64,000 nt of DNA, taken from positions 20,931,599 to 20,995,598 of the forward strand of contig NC_088177.1 of the NCBI RefSeq assembly GCF_028769735.1. Direction: 5' to 3'. The translations under genes and the position numbers were made by a program. A model generated the notes under the pieces. That model saw only the letters and a list, made by a program, of their open reading frames with translations. It was not told the origin of the DNA and ran no database searches. Each line of letters opens with the position of its first letter. Position 1 is the stretch's first letter. Origin of the DNA: Zonotrichia leucophrys gambelii. Lineage: Eukaryota > Chordata > Aves > Passeriformes > Passerellidae. Positions 37,961 through 49,900 of this stretch are shown here, piece after piece.

Positions 37961-40900
37961 TTAATTTAACATTTGTCCCCTGACTATGTTATAGCTATGT
38001 CAGCATTAGCTGTTGCAAACACCTGCGTTAATGCTTTATTTTTTTCCTACCTAATGGTTTGCTGTCACAAACAGGAGGATGAAGGACTTTCTGACATTAC
38101 TTTTGATGTTCACTTTGCAAAGACTGGTTTCTGGTAAAGTCTATCACAATAGAGGCTGCAGTCATCTGCAGTAAACTTCTGCAGATGGCCCATAGTCAGC
38201 AACTAATATTAACTTACAGTACATACATATTTGAAACTGGCAACCTGGTTTCTCCCCACCAGTTTCAACTGGTTTTACATAACTAATGCTCTTGCTCTAT
38301 GTGGAAACCACTAGTTATTGGGGTAGGAGACTCTCATGTGTCCTGGTCCTGAAATTCATATGAAGAGCATGGCCAAAGTGCAGAAAGATCCCTTCAGCCC
38401 TGTGGCTTCTGAAAGGTTCACTGCAGCATGACTTCCATTCTGGAGATCAGACTTGTTTTGCCTGAAGTTTCATGAGAAGCTTCATGTGGCTCTGTGAGAG
38501 GAGATCTGACTTAGTGCCCTAGAGCTATAGGTCAAAAGGTTTTCTCCTTCCCTCTTCTTTGCCTTTGTGCAGCAGAGTCTATCCTGGCCTGTTATCCATC
38601 TTTATCCTGGGATTGTTTTAGGACCCTTTATAACATGTCCTATAATCATTTAATTCTGGCTGCTTATTTATGTCTATAATACTAAATTTAGTGCAGAAAA
38701 CATGCAAGAAAACCAGCTTCTAAATCATGTTTAATATATTAGATGAAGTTTGCATTTCTGATTGCATGAAGATAAAACACAAAGGACTGCTAGTGGTGCC
38801 TGACAGACACTTTCGGGGTTGAGTCTTTGTAATGGTCAAATAATTGGAAAATAACAGGACTGTGTTACAGATTCACTGCTACTTTATACTGTGTAAGTAA
38901 ATCCTCACAAGTTGGTTTACTCTTCTTCCAAAAGTGATTTAATGTCTTTCACTATTACTGCTAAGGATCTGATCACATGGACATTGGCAGAGCTTTATTT
39001 TCTTCAAATCTTTCAAAATCCCTGAAAATCTATGCCTTTTTAAAAATAACAGTCAGAAGTAAAACTGAGTCAAATCAGATGTTGATCTAAATTTCCAGCT
39101 CGAGTCTCTGGCACCAAAATTAAGTAACTCTAAGTAGAGAAAATTTCTGCAGTATGCTTTTAATTCTAAAGCCCAAAAGCATATGGTGGTTCAAGCAATG
39201 ATACACCTACAAAACATACATCTGACTCCTGAGTTTCGCCTGTCAAGTTATAAACTATGTTAGGATGTACTGAGGTTCCAGGTAGGATCAACTTTTCTAT
39301 CCCCTATAAAAGCTAATGGGAGATGCTGAAAGAACAGACCAACCCTCTCCTGGGACTTCTCCTGACCTTTACTGACGCCCAAATAAACTTAAGAGTAGTC
39401 CCCAGAAAAACCTATAGTAAGAAGAGCTGCTGCTGTAGGGAATTAAGGGTGGAAGAGGATCATGTGTCAAGTACCTCCATGCACATCCTTTGGAGAGCAT
39501 GGTGACAACACACACCAGAGACTGAGTCCTACGAAGCCCGCCACTGACTGGGAAGGCCAATGAAGGCGTAGGGAAATGTACTCCATGTGCAAAGCTTTGG
39601 CTACTTTTTTATGAAAACAGGCTTTAAAAAAATCAGTATTGTTAGAGTTCCAAAGTTTGTTGTCTTTCTTTAAAAATTTAAACATTTTGTTGGGAAAGTA
39701 ATTTTGTTAGAGAGGATTGGTTTTCTTAACCAATATATTTATTTTGGAGCAACATACCATTTCCATCCCTCCCTATGACCATATCAGTTACACCAAGGCC
39801 AATTAATACACATCTATTTCACTTTTGGGGGAAGAATAGATAGGAGCACAACTTGGCTGGTATGCATCTTGCTACAACAATTGAAGAAAGTCTCACTGTC
39901 CAATTTGTATATGTCAAGTCCTCTCTCTTTACTATAATTATAACTTCAAGTCTACAATCACACCTTCTCCTTTTCTGCTTCTTGGCACTTGGGATGGCTA
40001 GAACACACTGACCCCTTTATTTCAAAAGCGTCAAGCCCAGAGAATACTTTGCAGTGCATTTGGCAACACCCTTAAGTTTGATCTAAGCAGTGATTCCAAG
40101 TGTATTTGCTGATGAGCTGGCAGAGCCAGGGGCACTCACAGCTTATATTCACAAATGAAGAGACTCAAAGTCAAGGTCTGTTCTTAGTGTGAGGGATGCT
40201 CCCCTTCTAGTCCCACACCAACAGAGGCTCCTCCTCTGCCTTTCAATCTTTCCATCTTTGCCTCACTCCCCTGTCAGCACTTATCTACTTCACAAAGACA
40301 TTGTTACTGCACTTTTGAAGTGTTTCTTCTAAATACCGCAGTTGGTTATGGTTAAACACCTGGAACAAGTAGAATGTTTCCACAGGCTTCCTACAACTGT
40401 AACTATTTTTGCTCACAAACACGTGTTTCCTTTTTCCATCCTCACTCATTTCTCTTCTTGATTTTCACTCTCCCATCCACCTATGCCTCTCAGAGTTGAC
40501 TTCTTCCCTCCTCCAACCTGACTGTCCCCCAGTCCCTGAGTACCCTGCTCCTCAAGCAGTAGCTTCCCTTCACCATGTGCAGTAACTCCTGTCTGGAACG
40601 TAGCTTTTCCTTCACCTCATGCCCTATTCTTTCTTCATGTCCTACTCCTAATGCTACCCTATAGTGATAATCTCCTTTCCTTCCTATCATCTTGCTTCTG
40701 AGTGTTTGAAAACTGGAAAATCCTTATGTGAATTTTTGTGCCTTAAAAAATGCATTCAGCAATACACTGAGTTCCAAAGAGAAATGAGCTTGCTCATTCC
40801 TTGGTCTATACACCAGTGATCTCCACTACATAGTCTTCAGTGCTTCTCCCCTCTAACTCCAAGTAACTTGGAAAACAACACTTCTGCAGTTTCCCCAAAG

Positions 40901-41786
40901 ACACAGCAAAGAATTTCCCTGTGTGTAAGATGTATATTCGTCTTTGCTCTGTTTAATCACATAATTACTGTTATCACTCAAAACATATGTCCACGTTAGC
41001 AAAATGATACTGCATGGTCCACTGTGAAACCAAGGTGCAGTGAAGAATTTTATTCTATCTCACCAGCAGTTTTCCACTTCTGCTCATGCATGAGCAGTTG
41101 CCCACAGCAATATTCTCTCCATAGAATGTTTTGCAAATCTTTCTGTAGAGACTGCTACAGTCCATCCACACAAATTATATTCCCTTGTCTCCTGCTGCTT
41201 CTCATTCTTTGCTTCAATATCTGGCCTAAATTCTCATGACTCTGGGTCATTCCCTCAGGGCTGGAGCAGAAAGCCTCTACATTCATGGTTTTTCATTTCC
41301 TGTCCTCCTAATTGAGAAGGGGAACAATGACTTTCACTGTGCTATTTTTAAAGTTCTGTGATGGCTTTAAATCCCACTTCCCATCTGCACCACTCCCCAT
41401 TAGGTGTGTACACAAGCTGCAGTCATTCAGGATGTAGAGATTTCAGGCAAAACGCAGCTCATGTGCTCCCTCATTTGTTCTGATGCCTCCCTTGCTGTTA
41501 TATTGGTCTGCTTGCTCCCCCAAGCCTGTGGGCATGCTGTAATATTTTCTCCACCAATGTGCCAGTAGAGGCAACTGGGGCTCAGCTCAGCCAACTCAGC
41601 AACCAGGCAAACGACTCCCTGCAGTGGTGTTGATCTAATGAGACAGTCCCCTTTGGGGTGGGATTGTGCGTGGCTTTGCTTCTTGATACAAGCTCAGTTA
41701 CCCCATTAATCATCACATTTTTGGGGGTTTGTTTTTATTTTTTCTTCGGATGATGCTTGAGAATATTTGTCATCAAGTGTTCTAAA
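37961..41786. other. Intergenic DNA upstream of ICOS
   Basis: This stretch lies between the ICOS promoter region and the inverted repeat at 41.8 kb. There are no exons with matched splice sites, and all open frames are short. Distal regulatory elements for ICOS could lie here, but none is visible by eye. Confidence 0.5.
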
Positions 41787-41854
41787 AGAGCTGGGCTAAA
41801 CTCCTTAATACACTTTGTTACAAAAAAGTGTATTAAGGAGTTTAGCCGAGCTCT
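41787..41854. repeat. 30-bp near-perfect inverted repeat (hairpin)
   Basis: The left arm is 41787-41816 and the right arm is 41825-41854. They are reverse complements at 29 of 30 positions (single mismatch: ctgggct versus ctcggct), with an 8-bp spacer 'gttacaaa'. Either strand would fold into a long stem. It could be a foldback from replication template switching, a tiny transposon remnant or a transcribed hairpin. The sequence does not decide. Confidence 0.92.
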
Positions 41855-41920
41855 AAGGCTTTCAAGGGCATTGACCTATAAATTCAGTCGACAGGCCCTA
41901 AGTGGCAAATTCAGTCAAGT

Positions 41921-42053
41921 CTAAACAGGTTGCCTAGAGAGGCAGTAGATGCCACTTCCCTGAAAAAAAACTGACCTAGTTGAAAATGTCTGCTTATTGC
42001 TAGACTAGATGGTGTTTAAAGGTCCCTTCCAAGCCAAACTGTTCTATGATTCT
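41921..42053 (+). mobile_element. CR1 LINE 3' tail fragment
   Basis: About 130 bp of CR1 3' region: 'caggttgcctagagaggcag', 'agactagatggtg', 'aaaggtcccttccaa', ending 'ttctatgattct'. It begins about 65 bp after the inverted repeat. Confidence 0.85.
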
Positions 42054-43339
42054 AAATTCCTCTTCAAATCCTGGGACTAATGTTTTGCACTGGCTGACTC
42101 AAGGCAACTGAGAGCCACCTAGGAAAATAATGTCTCCATTTTATCTTAGGAACTGCTATGGCTCTGCGTATCCGTCCCTGTCCTTCCTGCAACACAGTTA
42201 CGTAAAGAGGTACTGAACACTTCTTCAGGATGTGGGGTGTAGATAGAAAGGGCCCAGTGAGGGTCACAAGCATGTGCTGGCAGTGTGGACTGAGACCCAC
42301 AGGGGGGCTGGGGAAGGTTTACTGTCTTCAACAACAACAAAGGCAATGACCATGCTCCTGCCCTTCGAGGTGTACTAGGAAGAGGACTGTGAGCAGCAGG
42401 TACTTTCCACTGGCATATGCCAGAGTCTGCAGAAGGTCTTTAGGAAATACAAGGGTTGTAGATGGCCTGCGTTCATGGGCAGTGGTCCAGAAGGAGGAGT
42501 GTATCTTCTGAAGCCATTGCAGTTCCCTATGGCCAACAGGCAGCTGAGTGGGACTTTTCTACAGGGCCCCCTATATCTAGAGTAGGAAAGGAGGTCTTTC
42601 AGAGCAGGTGGCAAATGGGTAAAACCCAAGTGAAGTGCAAATCTGGAGACCAAGACTGTTAGTGCCTGGCACTAGGGGGAGCAGTGCATGACAGATATAT
42701 GTGGATTGTGGGTAACCATGGAGTTATTCTAGGTGTAACAGTGACGAATTATACACATTTTGTAAAATTTTCACACACAAAGTCTTTCAAAGCTTGCAGT
42801 AGGGTGGGAACCCCTATTATGTGGTTATCTGGTCAGCTGCCTTTAAGGAGCTAGGATGGAAAGAACCACATTGTGTGGTGATGCTTGGGGTTTGTGGTGT
42901 GATTTTTATCTTAGCATTGTTGTGATTACTTTTTAAAGGTAAACTCTTTCTACCAGTGCCTTGACAATGTAACAAAGAGAAACTTTCTGCAACAGAAACA
43001 GTCACTCAAGTTGTGATGCGTTCTTGCAGATAACAGATAAATGAAAAGTTATTAATGAAAATTGCAAGGACGGGTGAAGCAGCACAATGCTGTCTTGGAC
43101 TTCCAGAAACACTAAAGTGGCTGGAGACACACATGGGCTTTTCCCAGCTGACTTAAACAGCTTTTGGAAACCCTGTCTCTCAAGTGTATCCAAGCCAGAT
43201 TTCACTATTGTTGTTAGTGGTTAACTGGAGCTGGACTTAGCTCAGACCTTGATGGATTTGGGGAGTAAAAAATGAAATCACAAATATTTAACTAAGTCTC
43301 CTCTGTCTTGTGTCTGTCATTCAGAATCACACAGGTTAC
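42054..43339. other. Intergenic DNA, no gene recognised
   Basis: There is no recognisable exon or repeat. Several open frames of 60-90 codons overlap on both strands without domain content. Confidence 0.5.
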
Positions 43340-43980
43340 AGCCTTGGGAACAAAGTTCTTTGTACACGCAGGCCAAGGCTACCGAAGGCAGCAGTCCCAC
43401 CTGCAAAGGTGAGATCCCTCGCTCCCTCTGCTGGGTGCCACCGCAAAGGCAACCATAGCCGGGCACCCTGCAGTGTCAGCCCCGAGCTCCTGCCGCGAGG
43501 GCCCGGTGAAGGATTTTTATCCCCTTCCGCGGGAGGGGCTTCCAAGAGCTGCCTTTCAGGCCGAGCTCACCTGGGCGCTGTGACAGGGGGGAAGCAGCAC
43601 TGCCGAAAGCCCTGTAGCCCCGGGTGACCGCCCAGCCCAGCCCTGCAGCGGAGCCGCCGGATCGCGGCGAGCCCCGTGTCCCTGGGCCCGGGCGGCGCTG
43701 CGGCTCTGCGGCCGCGCGGGGGCGCTGCGGGCCGGCCGGTGAGGCGGCGAGCGGAGCGGCGCAGTGCGGGTGGAGGCAGGCCGAGGGGATGGGGCCGTGC
43801 TGTGGGCGTGCGGCCAGGCCGTGCCGATGGCGCCGTCCCGTGCAGCCAGTGCCTCACGAGGGCTCGGCCTCAGCCCAGTCTCGGCACACCCGAACTCCTG
43901 GCTTGCAGTGCACCCTTCAGGGTCACCCTGCACAGCCCCACGTCGGCCCTCACGAAGGTACGGCTGCTCTCTGTGGTTTC
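43340..43980. promoter_or_regulatory. Orphan CpG island between ICOS and CTLA4
   Basis: A sharply GC-rich, CpG-dense block, densest at 43600-43860 ('gccgccggatcgcggcga', 'gcggccgcgcgggggcgc'), stands out from the AT-rich surroundings. In vertebrates such islands usually mark promoters. No TATA box and no recognisable protein is seen. The open frames on both strands here (up to 171 codons) are low-complexity Ala/Pro/Arg/Gly strings expected from GC-rich DNA. There is a strong minus-strand donor (CCCAG|GTGAGC, exon end 43571) and plus-strand donor-like sites (AAAG|GTGAGA near 43407, AAG|GTACGG near 43957). It could be a non-coding RNA promoter, an upstream ICOS promoter or an enhancer. Confidence 0.75.
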
Positions 43981-46900
43981 CTAGAATCCCACACCAGCCT
44001 GTGCACGTGGCTTTATGTTTAAAGGGCTTTAGAGTTTTTATTAAAACCAGAAAGAAATTCTGAAACTGCACAGCAGAGAGCAGTGCAATGTCAGGGTCGC
44101 CAATGCCTGCGCTTGGAGGGACAGAACAGGTTTCTCAGGGCTCAGGAGGTTCTGAAAGTATCATAGCTAAGTAAGGGGTTTGGTCTTTTTTGTAGGTATT
44201 TGAACATTGTTTATCTGTTCTTGCTAATTTGATGATAAGGAGCAAGCTGTAAAAACAATCCTTCCAGTAGGCCAGGAAAGACCAAGAGGTGATGGAGCTC
44301 AAATAGAAGTCACTTCTCAGGGCATCACTACAAGTGTGTGGCAGATGCAGTCTCAGAGGTGCTGTAGTGAAGAGTGGAGGAGGAACTCCCCCAAGGCCCT
44401 ACAGAACTTGGCAGTTTGCTGCCACTCAGAGTAACTGAGATAACCACCTTTAAACCCAGGAGTAAATTCTCTCTTGCAAGAGAGAGGATGGGAGTTGACT
44501 ATAAACCTTTCTGACATATTTTCTGTTTGTCCCAGAGTACTTTTAACCCAGTGAAGCAGAGCATTAAATAAAGCCTTTGGTGTGCTTCAGGATCTCACTG
44601 TAAGGGAGGGGTCTAGGCACACTTCTTTCAGCTAGCTTGGATGCTGTCACCACACAAAAAGGAATTTGCAGCAATAACTAGAGTGACAACGAGCAAAAAA
44701 TAGAAATCAGATATCTATATTCTCTAGAAAACGTGATTGAAATGACAACTTTAAAACATGACTTTAACCACAGTGATCACACTGCAGATCACCATAAGAT
44801 ATTCTGATGATTTGGCCTTTGTCATGTCAAGACTGCAGATTTCCTCACTGAAGGTGCCATGCACCTCTCTGCTCCTGGGAGACACAGCACTGGAGCAAAA
44901 AGAAGGAGCTCTGCTGCTGCCAGGCTCATGTCTTGATTAGGTTCCCTGTGTCACTAGTGCTCTCTCAGTACAGTTTAGGGTGGAATATCCAAACCAGCTT
45001 TAACGGGATCACAGTCTCAGCCTGAATGCAGGAAGTATCTAGTTACATTCAGGCAAGCTCCCCAGTAGCTAATACACCTTTGTGCTCAGAATAAAACCTT
45101 ACCAAGCTCTGCTCAGCCTAAGCTATTCCCAGCTACTATTGGTCTGGGTAGAAGTATACACGTTGTATAGGAATGTGCAGTTCCCTGCTTGTCCACAACT
45201 GACTGAAAAGAACACGTTTTTCATGCTACATCTCTTTGATCTTCACTATTTGTTTGCTTGTTATTAAAAGTGAATGTTTGCTTAGGGGGCTTTTGTTGTC
45301 ATTACCCCAATAATGCCTCATTTGGGTCTGTAGCTCCATGTGATCCTGAGTGAACCACAGCAAAGCACACCCCTGTCCCGGGTAGAAGTCAAGCAGCTTG
45401 CTGGAGCCTGCTGCAGCATAGCAAGCTGGGGAAATAGAGGTGTCCATACTGTGTCCATAGATATTACAGAATCCTGGATTTTCTGCCTCCTCGTCAGAAT
45501 CAGACAATTGCTCAACCTGAAAATGTTTGTAGGTTATGAGAGATATTCAGCATTCCCATATGTCTTTCCTCATGTTACATTCCTCACTAGGTACCCACCA
45601 AGGGATACTTATCTGAAGTAAGATACTGGGTTTTTTTAATTCTCTACTTGTACAGTCTTTACATTTATACTCACATTAATTTAGATGACTGTCAGAAAAG
45701 ATGGAAGTTGGTGATTCTCTCTTCTCACTGTGTTGATACTGCTGCTAAACATTATTGTTACATTAGCATCTGTGGCTAATGGTAGTACTGTTCACAAACC
45801 TAACTTCAGAATTCCTCAGGAATCACCTTCTGGCTGGAAGCTGCCTTGCTTTGCTGCCAGGCCAGCAATGGAGCTTGTAGTGACCCAAAAATATGTAAGC
45901 ACTGTTTTGTTGGTGATCATAATGTGATGATGAAGTATTACTTTTTATGCTGGGTGTCTTGCTGCACATGCAGCAAGTATGGGATTCTGTTGTTACAAGA
46001 CCATGGATTTATGTTATATTGATTTAGGCATGTGCTTCCACAAGCCATTGGTGATTCCCTTCCCTGCTAGGTAAGAAAAAAGCTGTAACAAAAAAAAAAA
46101 AAAAAAAAAAAAACAAAAACCAACCAAAAAAAAACCAAAAAAAAAAGGCAAGCCAGTCACACCACTCTATTTCTCATTAGGTTGCTGTGGTTCTGTGGTT
46201 ACACTGTGTTTTCTAGTGACATCAGTGAGGGCTTTATAGTTCTTGAACAACTGACTGTTTTGGTACTTCTTTTGCCTGAGGAAGAAAAATAGTTGAAGGG
46301 GGAAAAATATATTTGGCCATTTGCATCTTTCCTTCTAGTTACGTTTTCATAAGTAGGTGATTAGTGCTAGTGGTTCCAGAGAAGACAGTGGTGATTTTAT
46401 TATTAGCTTTATATCACACAGGTACAAATTGTTCTAGTTGATATGGAAACATAACTGGCTTTCCACAATGAAAATAAACATTTCATTGTTTCCAGACTTT
46501 GAAAACTACCCTAGAGATCCCCTTTGGTCTATCTAGGTTTTCCCATTGATTTTCAAGGCTGTTTGTGTTGCTTTGAGTTCTTCTATTTCTTCTGTAATAC
46601 AGAACAGCTGATCATCCTTGTTAATGTGAAGTCAAAAGTCCATAGGGCTTCAAAAAGTGACAGAGTAAATTCAAGGAAGAGAAATCCCTTGAGGCTGTTG
46701 AGGACAAATTCACCACCCTTTGAAGTGCCTGTGCTGCTGGTGAGGGAGGGCTGGAACAGTATTTTAGGAAGGTTTCATAGGATGCTATCATTGGTTGTAT
46801 ACTCTTCGCTGCTATCTGCTCTTGGGCACTGCTGGGAAGTGGACAGCTGCTGCTGTGTCTTTTAGCATCATTCCCACCTTTTTCTTCCTGCCTGCTCTGT

Positions 46901-49900
46901 CTGGTTGTGAATGATGCCTACAGACACTGTAGTACAGGTCCTGTTTTATTCGTATTCATTTATATTGTAGTCTTCCTGATTATTGCAAATAATGATCTTT
47001 CCACTTTTGAAACAAAGAGTTACTGCTGCTGTGCTCTGTTAGGCATCAGTAGAACTGAGAGTCTTTTGGTATTCCCAGTGAGTGAACAGTGATTGCAGCA
47101 GGACTGGGAGCCAAGGGCACAGGCTGCTGCGTAGTTCGCCAGTTTCAAAAAGATGAACGATGATACTTCATGATTTACTACTTACAAACAGTACAAATGA
47201 GATGCATGACTGCAGTAGGTGTGTGACTTGGGAAGGGGAAAGAGAAGCTCAACACAGTATTACCAGCACAGATAAAACTCCAGCCAGAAACACATTCAAA
47301 ATACCAATCCTTGGTAGGTGGCAGCACCTAAATCATTGATAAGGTTTTCAGATCAGAGATCTTTCTTGCATACAAAAGAATGGTGCTTGTTGGTTTTGAT
47401 CCTTAAACAAACTGTTCCTTCTGTAACAAAAATCTGCTGGGTAAAGGATGTTTAAGTGTCTGAAAATTGTTGAAAGCAGTGATTCCTAGTTCTGTTGCAA
47501 GATAGATTTACAGTACTCTTTACTAAGTCTGCTGCTGATCCATGCTGTAACAGGACAGTGTTGGTAATGGCATATCCTCTATTGAAATCTCAATGGACTT
47601 TATTGCAACAAACAAAAATATTAGTACTTTTGCTATTAAACTTGCAAACTTTCAAGGTAAGAATTTCCCAATCTATAACAGTACAAAATTACCACCTTTC
47701 ATGAATTATCAGTAGACGTCAAGAAGGTCTGCCAGCCTTCCAAGTTTTCCACTGAAAGGGCAGAGAGTGAGGGTAGTCAGTGCTCCAGGTATGCTGCTGC
47801 CTTTGGTGTCAGATCAGAACCAAAGTGTGTGTCCAACTTCCCAGCAGTACCTTAGCCTTGGGCAAAGGCTTCTCCCTCCTGTCTCTGGTGCTGAACACAA
47901 GTGTTACTTTGACCCAAGGAAGGTTTTGGCATGCATGGTTTAATTGCTGCATTCACACACGTGTACACATGCACAGAGGCTTTTTCAGTAGGTGGGCATT
48001 CTCTGTATGAGCTTTTTGGACATTTCTAGTTAAGTGAAGGTGACTAATTGCATCAACTCACCCCTCACTGGAAAGTGTCAGCCTTGTACTCATACATATC
48101 TAAGAAGAAATCAGGGCAGGAACTAAAGAGGGCTCTGCAAAGCTTGTAAAATCTTGATTTGAAATTTTGCTGGGGTAATCTTTTTAAACATTTTATTACA
48201 AAAGGGCCAAGGGATCTCTAGCTATCACATATCATCAATGCATCAATTTCATGCTGAAAAAGCTGAAAGTAGCACTTTAGCAAAACATGGAAATATTTTC
48301 TAGATAGAAACTGGCAACACTAATTTTCTGATAATTTTTAGGTTTTACTTCAGAATAGTGTCAAGACAATGTATTGCTGAATAAGTGACAGGTTTTGTCA
48401 AGAGTTTTTTTGTAATAAAGTGTGGGTTTAGATATCAAAGGAAGCCTCCAGGCATACTCAATATCAAGCTGTGCATATTTCATAAGCATATTTCCAGATT
48501 ACCATATTTTACTGTATATGTTTAATAGATTTCAATCCTAAATCTGCTTTCCCACACTACCTGTTTCACATGCAACAGGCTATTTCCAGCTTTTGTTCTT
48601 CCAGTTCTGGTGCAGAGACAGCTTTCTGCTGCACCTAAATATTTCACTAAACTTTATCATATTGTTACTATTACATGACAAGTAAGATTTTGTGAATTAT
48701 TAATGAGCTTAGAGCCACATGAACAAGCTTTTAGTGTGAATCTGATAGTTGACTGCATGTGCCAATGCTTTTAGTCTATATACTGGCCTCCATGGCTATT
48801 AAATCAAGTAAAGGAAGGATTAAGTTAAAAGGAAGTTAGAAAGACCCAAATAGGTCTAACTGGCAGCATCTGAAGTTCTCTTTTTCCTAACAATGACTTG
48901 AACTTGGAATCATACAATGGTAATTGCTCATAGCATAATCAGATGAAAAAAGGCTGACTAGTCAGTCATTGAAAAGTAACTGGACCTTCATTAGCCACTC
49001 AGATGTCACAAACAACACAGAACACTTCTGGTTTAATTGTAAGGTGGAAAGAGCAACACCAGAGTCTTTGCTACATTTGGACTAATCTGGATTCTTTTAT
49101 ATAAAAGCTTCAATATCTTTTTTCTTTACAGTTTTAACACTCACATCTTTAATTTCTGTTCTTCTGCAAGGACTAGACTTAAATTTAAATTCCTACCTAA
49201 ACTGAAAATCTGAAATTTTGACAAACTAGGAAGTTGAGAAAAAATAATTTTCTGTTTAGCAAAAAGAGCTCTTTTGTTAAGAGTTTGATATAGCTAAATA
49301 TAAAGTTAAACACTATTTCAAAGAAGTCCAAGTATTTGATATAAAAATACCAACTAATTTCCTTTTTTCCCACAATCTTTCTATACACAAAAATTTGCCA
49401 AAATAAATATTAACATATTTACTGTGAGCGAAAGAGGTTAATAAATTCAAGTACTTCATGTCTCTAGAGCAGATTAGGTGCTGAGTGTTCTATGTTCTGC
49501 ATGTTGAAAAGTAAACCAAGAGCATCCATGTTGCTGAATCTAAACCAACTTTTTAAGGGAGAGCCATTTCAAAAGGTGCCATGTTTGGAAGTGCCATTCA
49601 CTCTGTGTGCACCCGGGCTGACTCTCTCTCACTTCCTGCAGCCCCTTCCTTTTGCTGGCTGACTTCCATGGCTCCTGTGCAGGTTGTTCCCTCTCCTGCC
49701 AGTCATCTGCCCTTTGGGTAAGACACAGCCTGCATCCCCTTCTAGTCCAGAGATTTGTTGGATGAGACACAAGCAATCAGGTCCTCTGGAGCATCCAGCA
49801 CTGGAAAATAAACCAAGAAAACAGATGCACACACTTAGCATAGGGAATGCCCTCCTTCCAGGAAACACAAAGCAACTGCTTAAGGTGTATTTCTGACTGA

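Noticed and set aside
41787..41854. Inverted repeat considered as a microRNA precursor
   Set aside because: The stem is perfect but short, with an 8-base loop. Nothing in sequence shows transcription, so it is left as an unexplained hairpin.
43556..44071. Overlapping long open frames on both strands in the CpG island (171, 132, 102 and 99 codons)
   Set aside because: Low-complexity Ala/Pro/Arg/Gly composition on both strands is expected from GC-rich DNA. No domain is visible.
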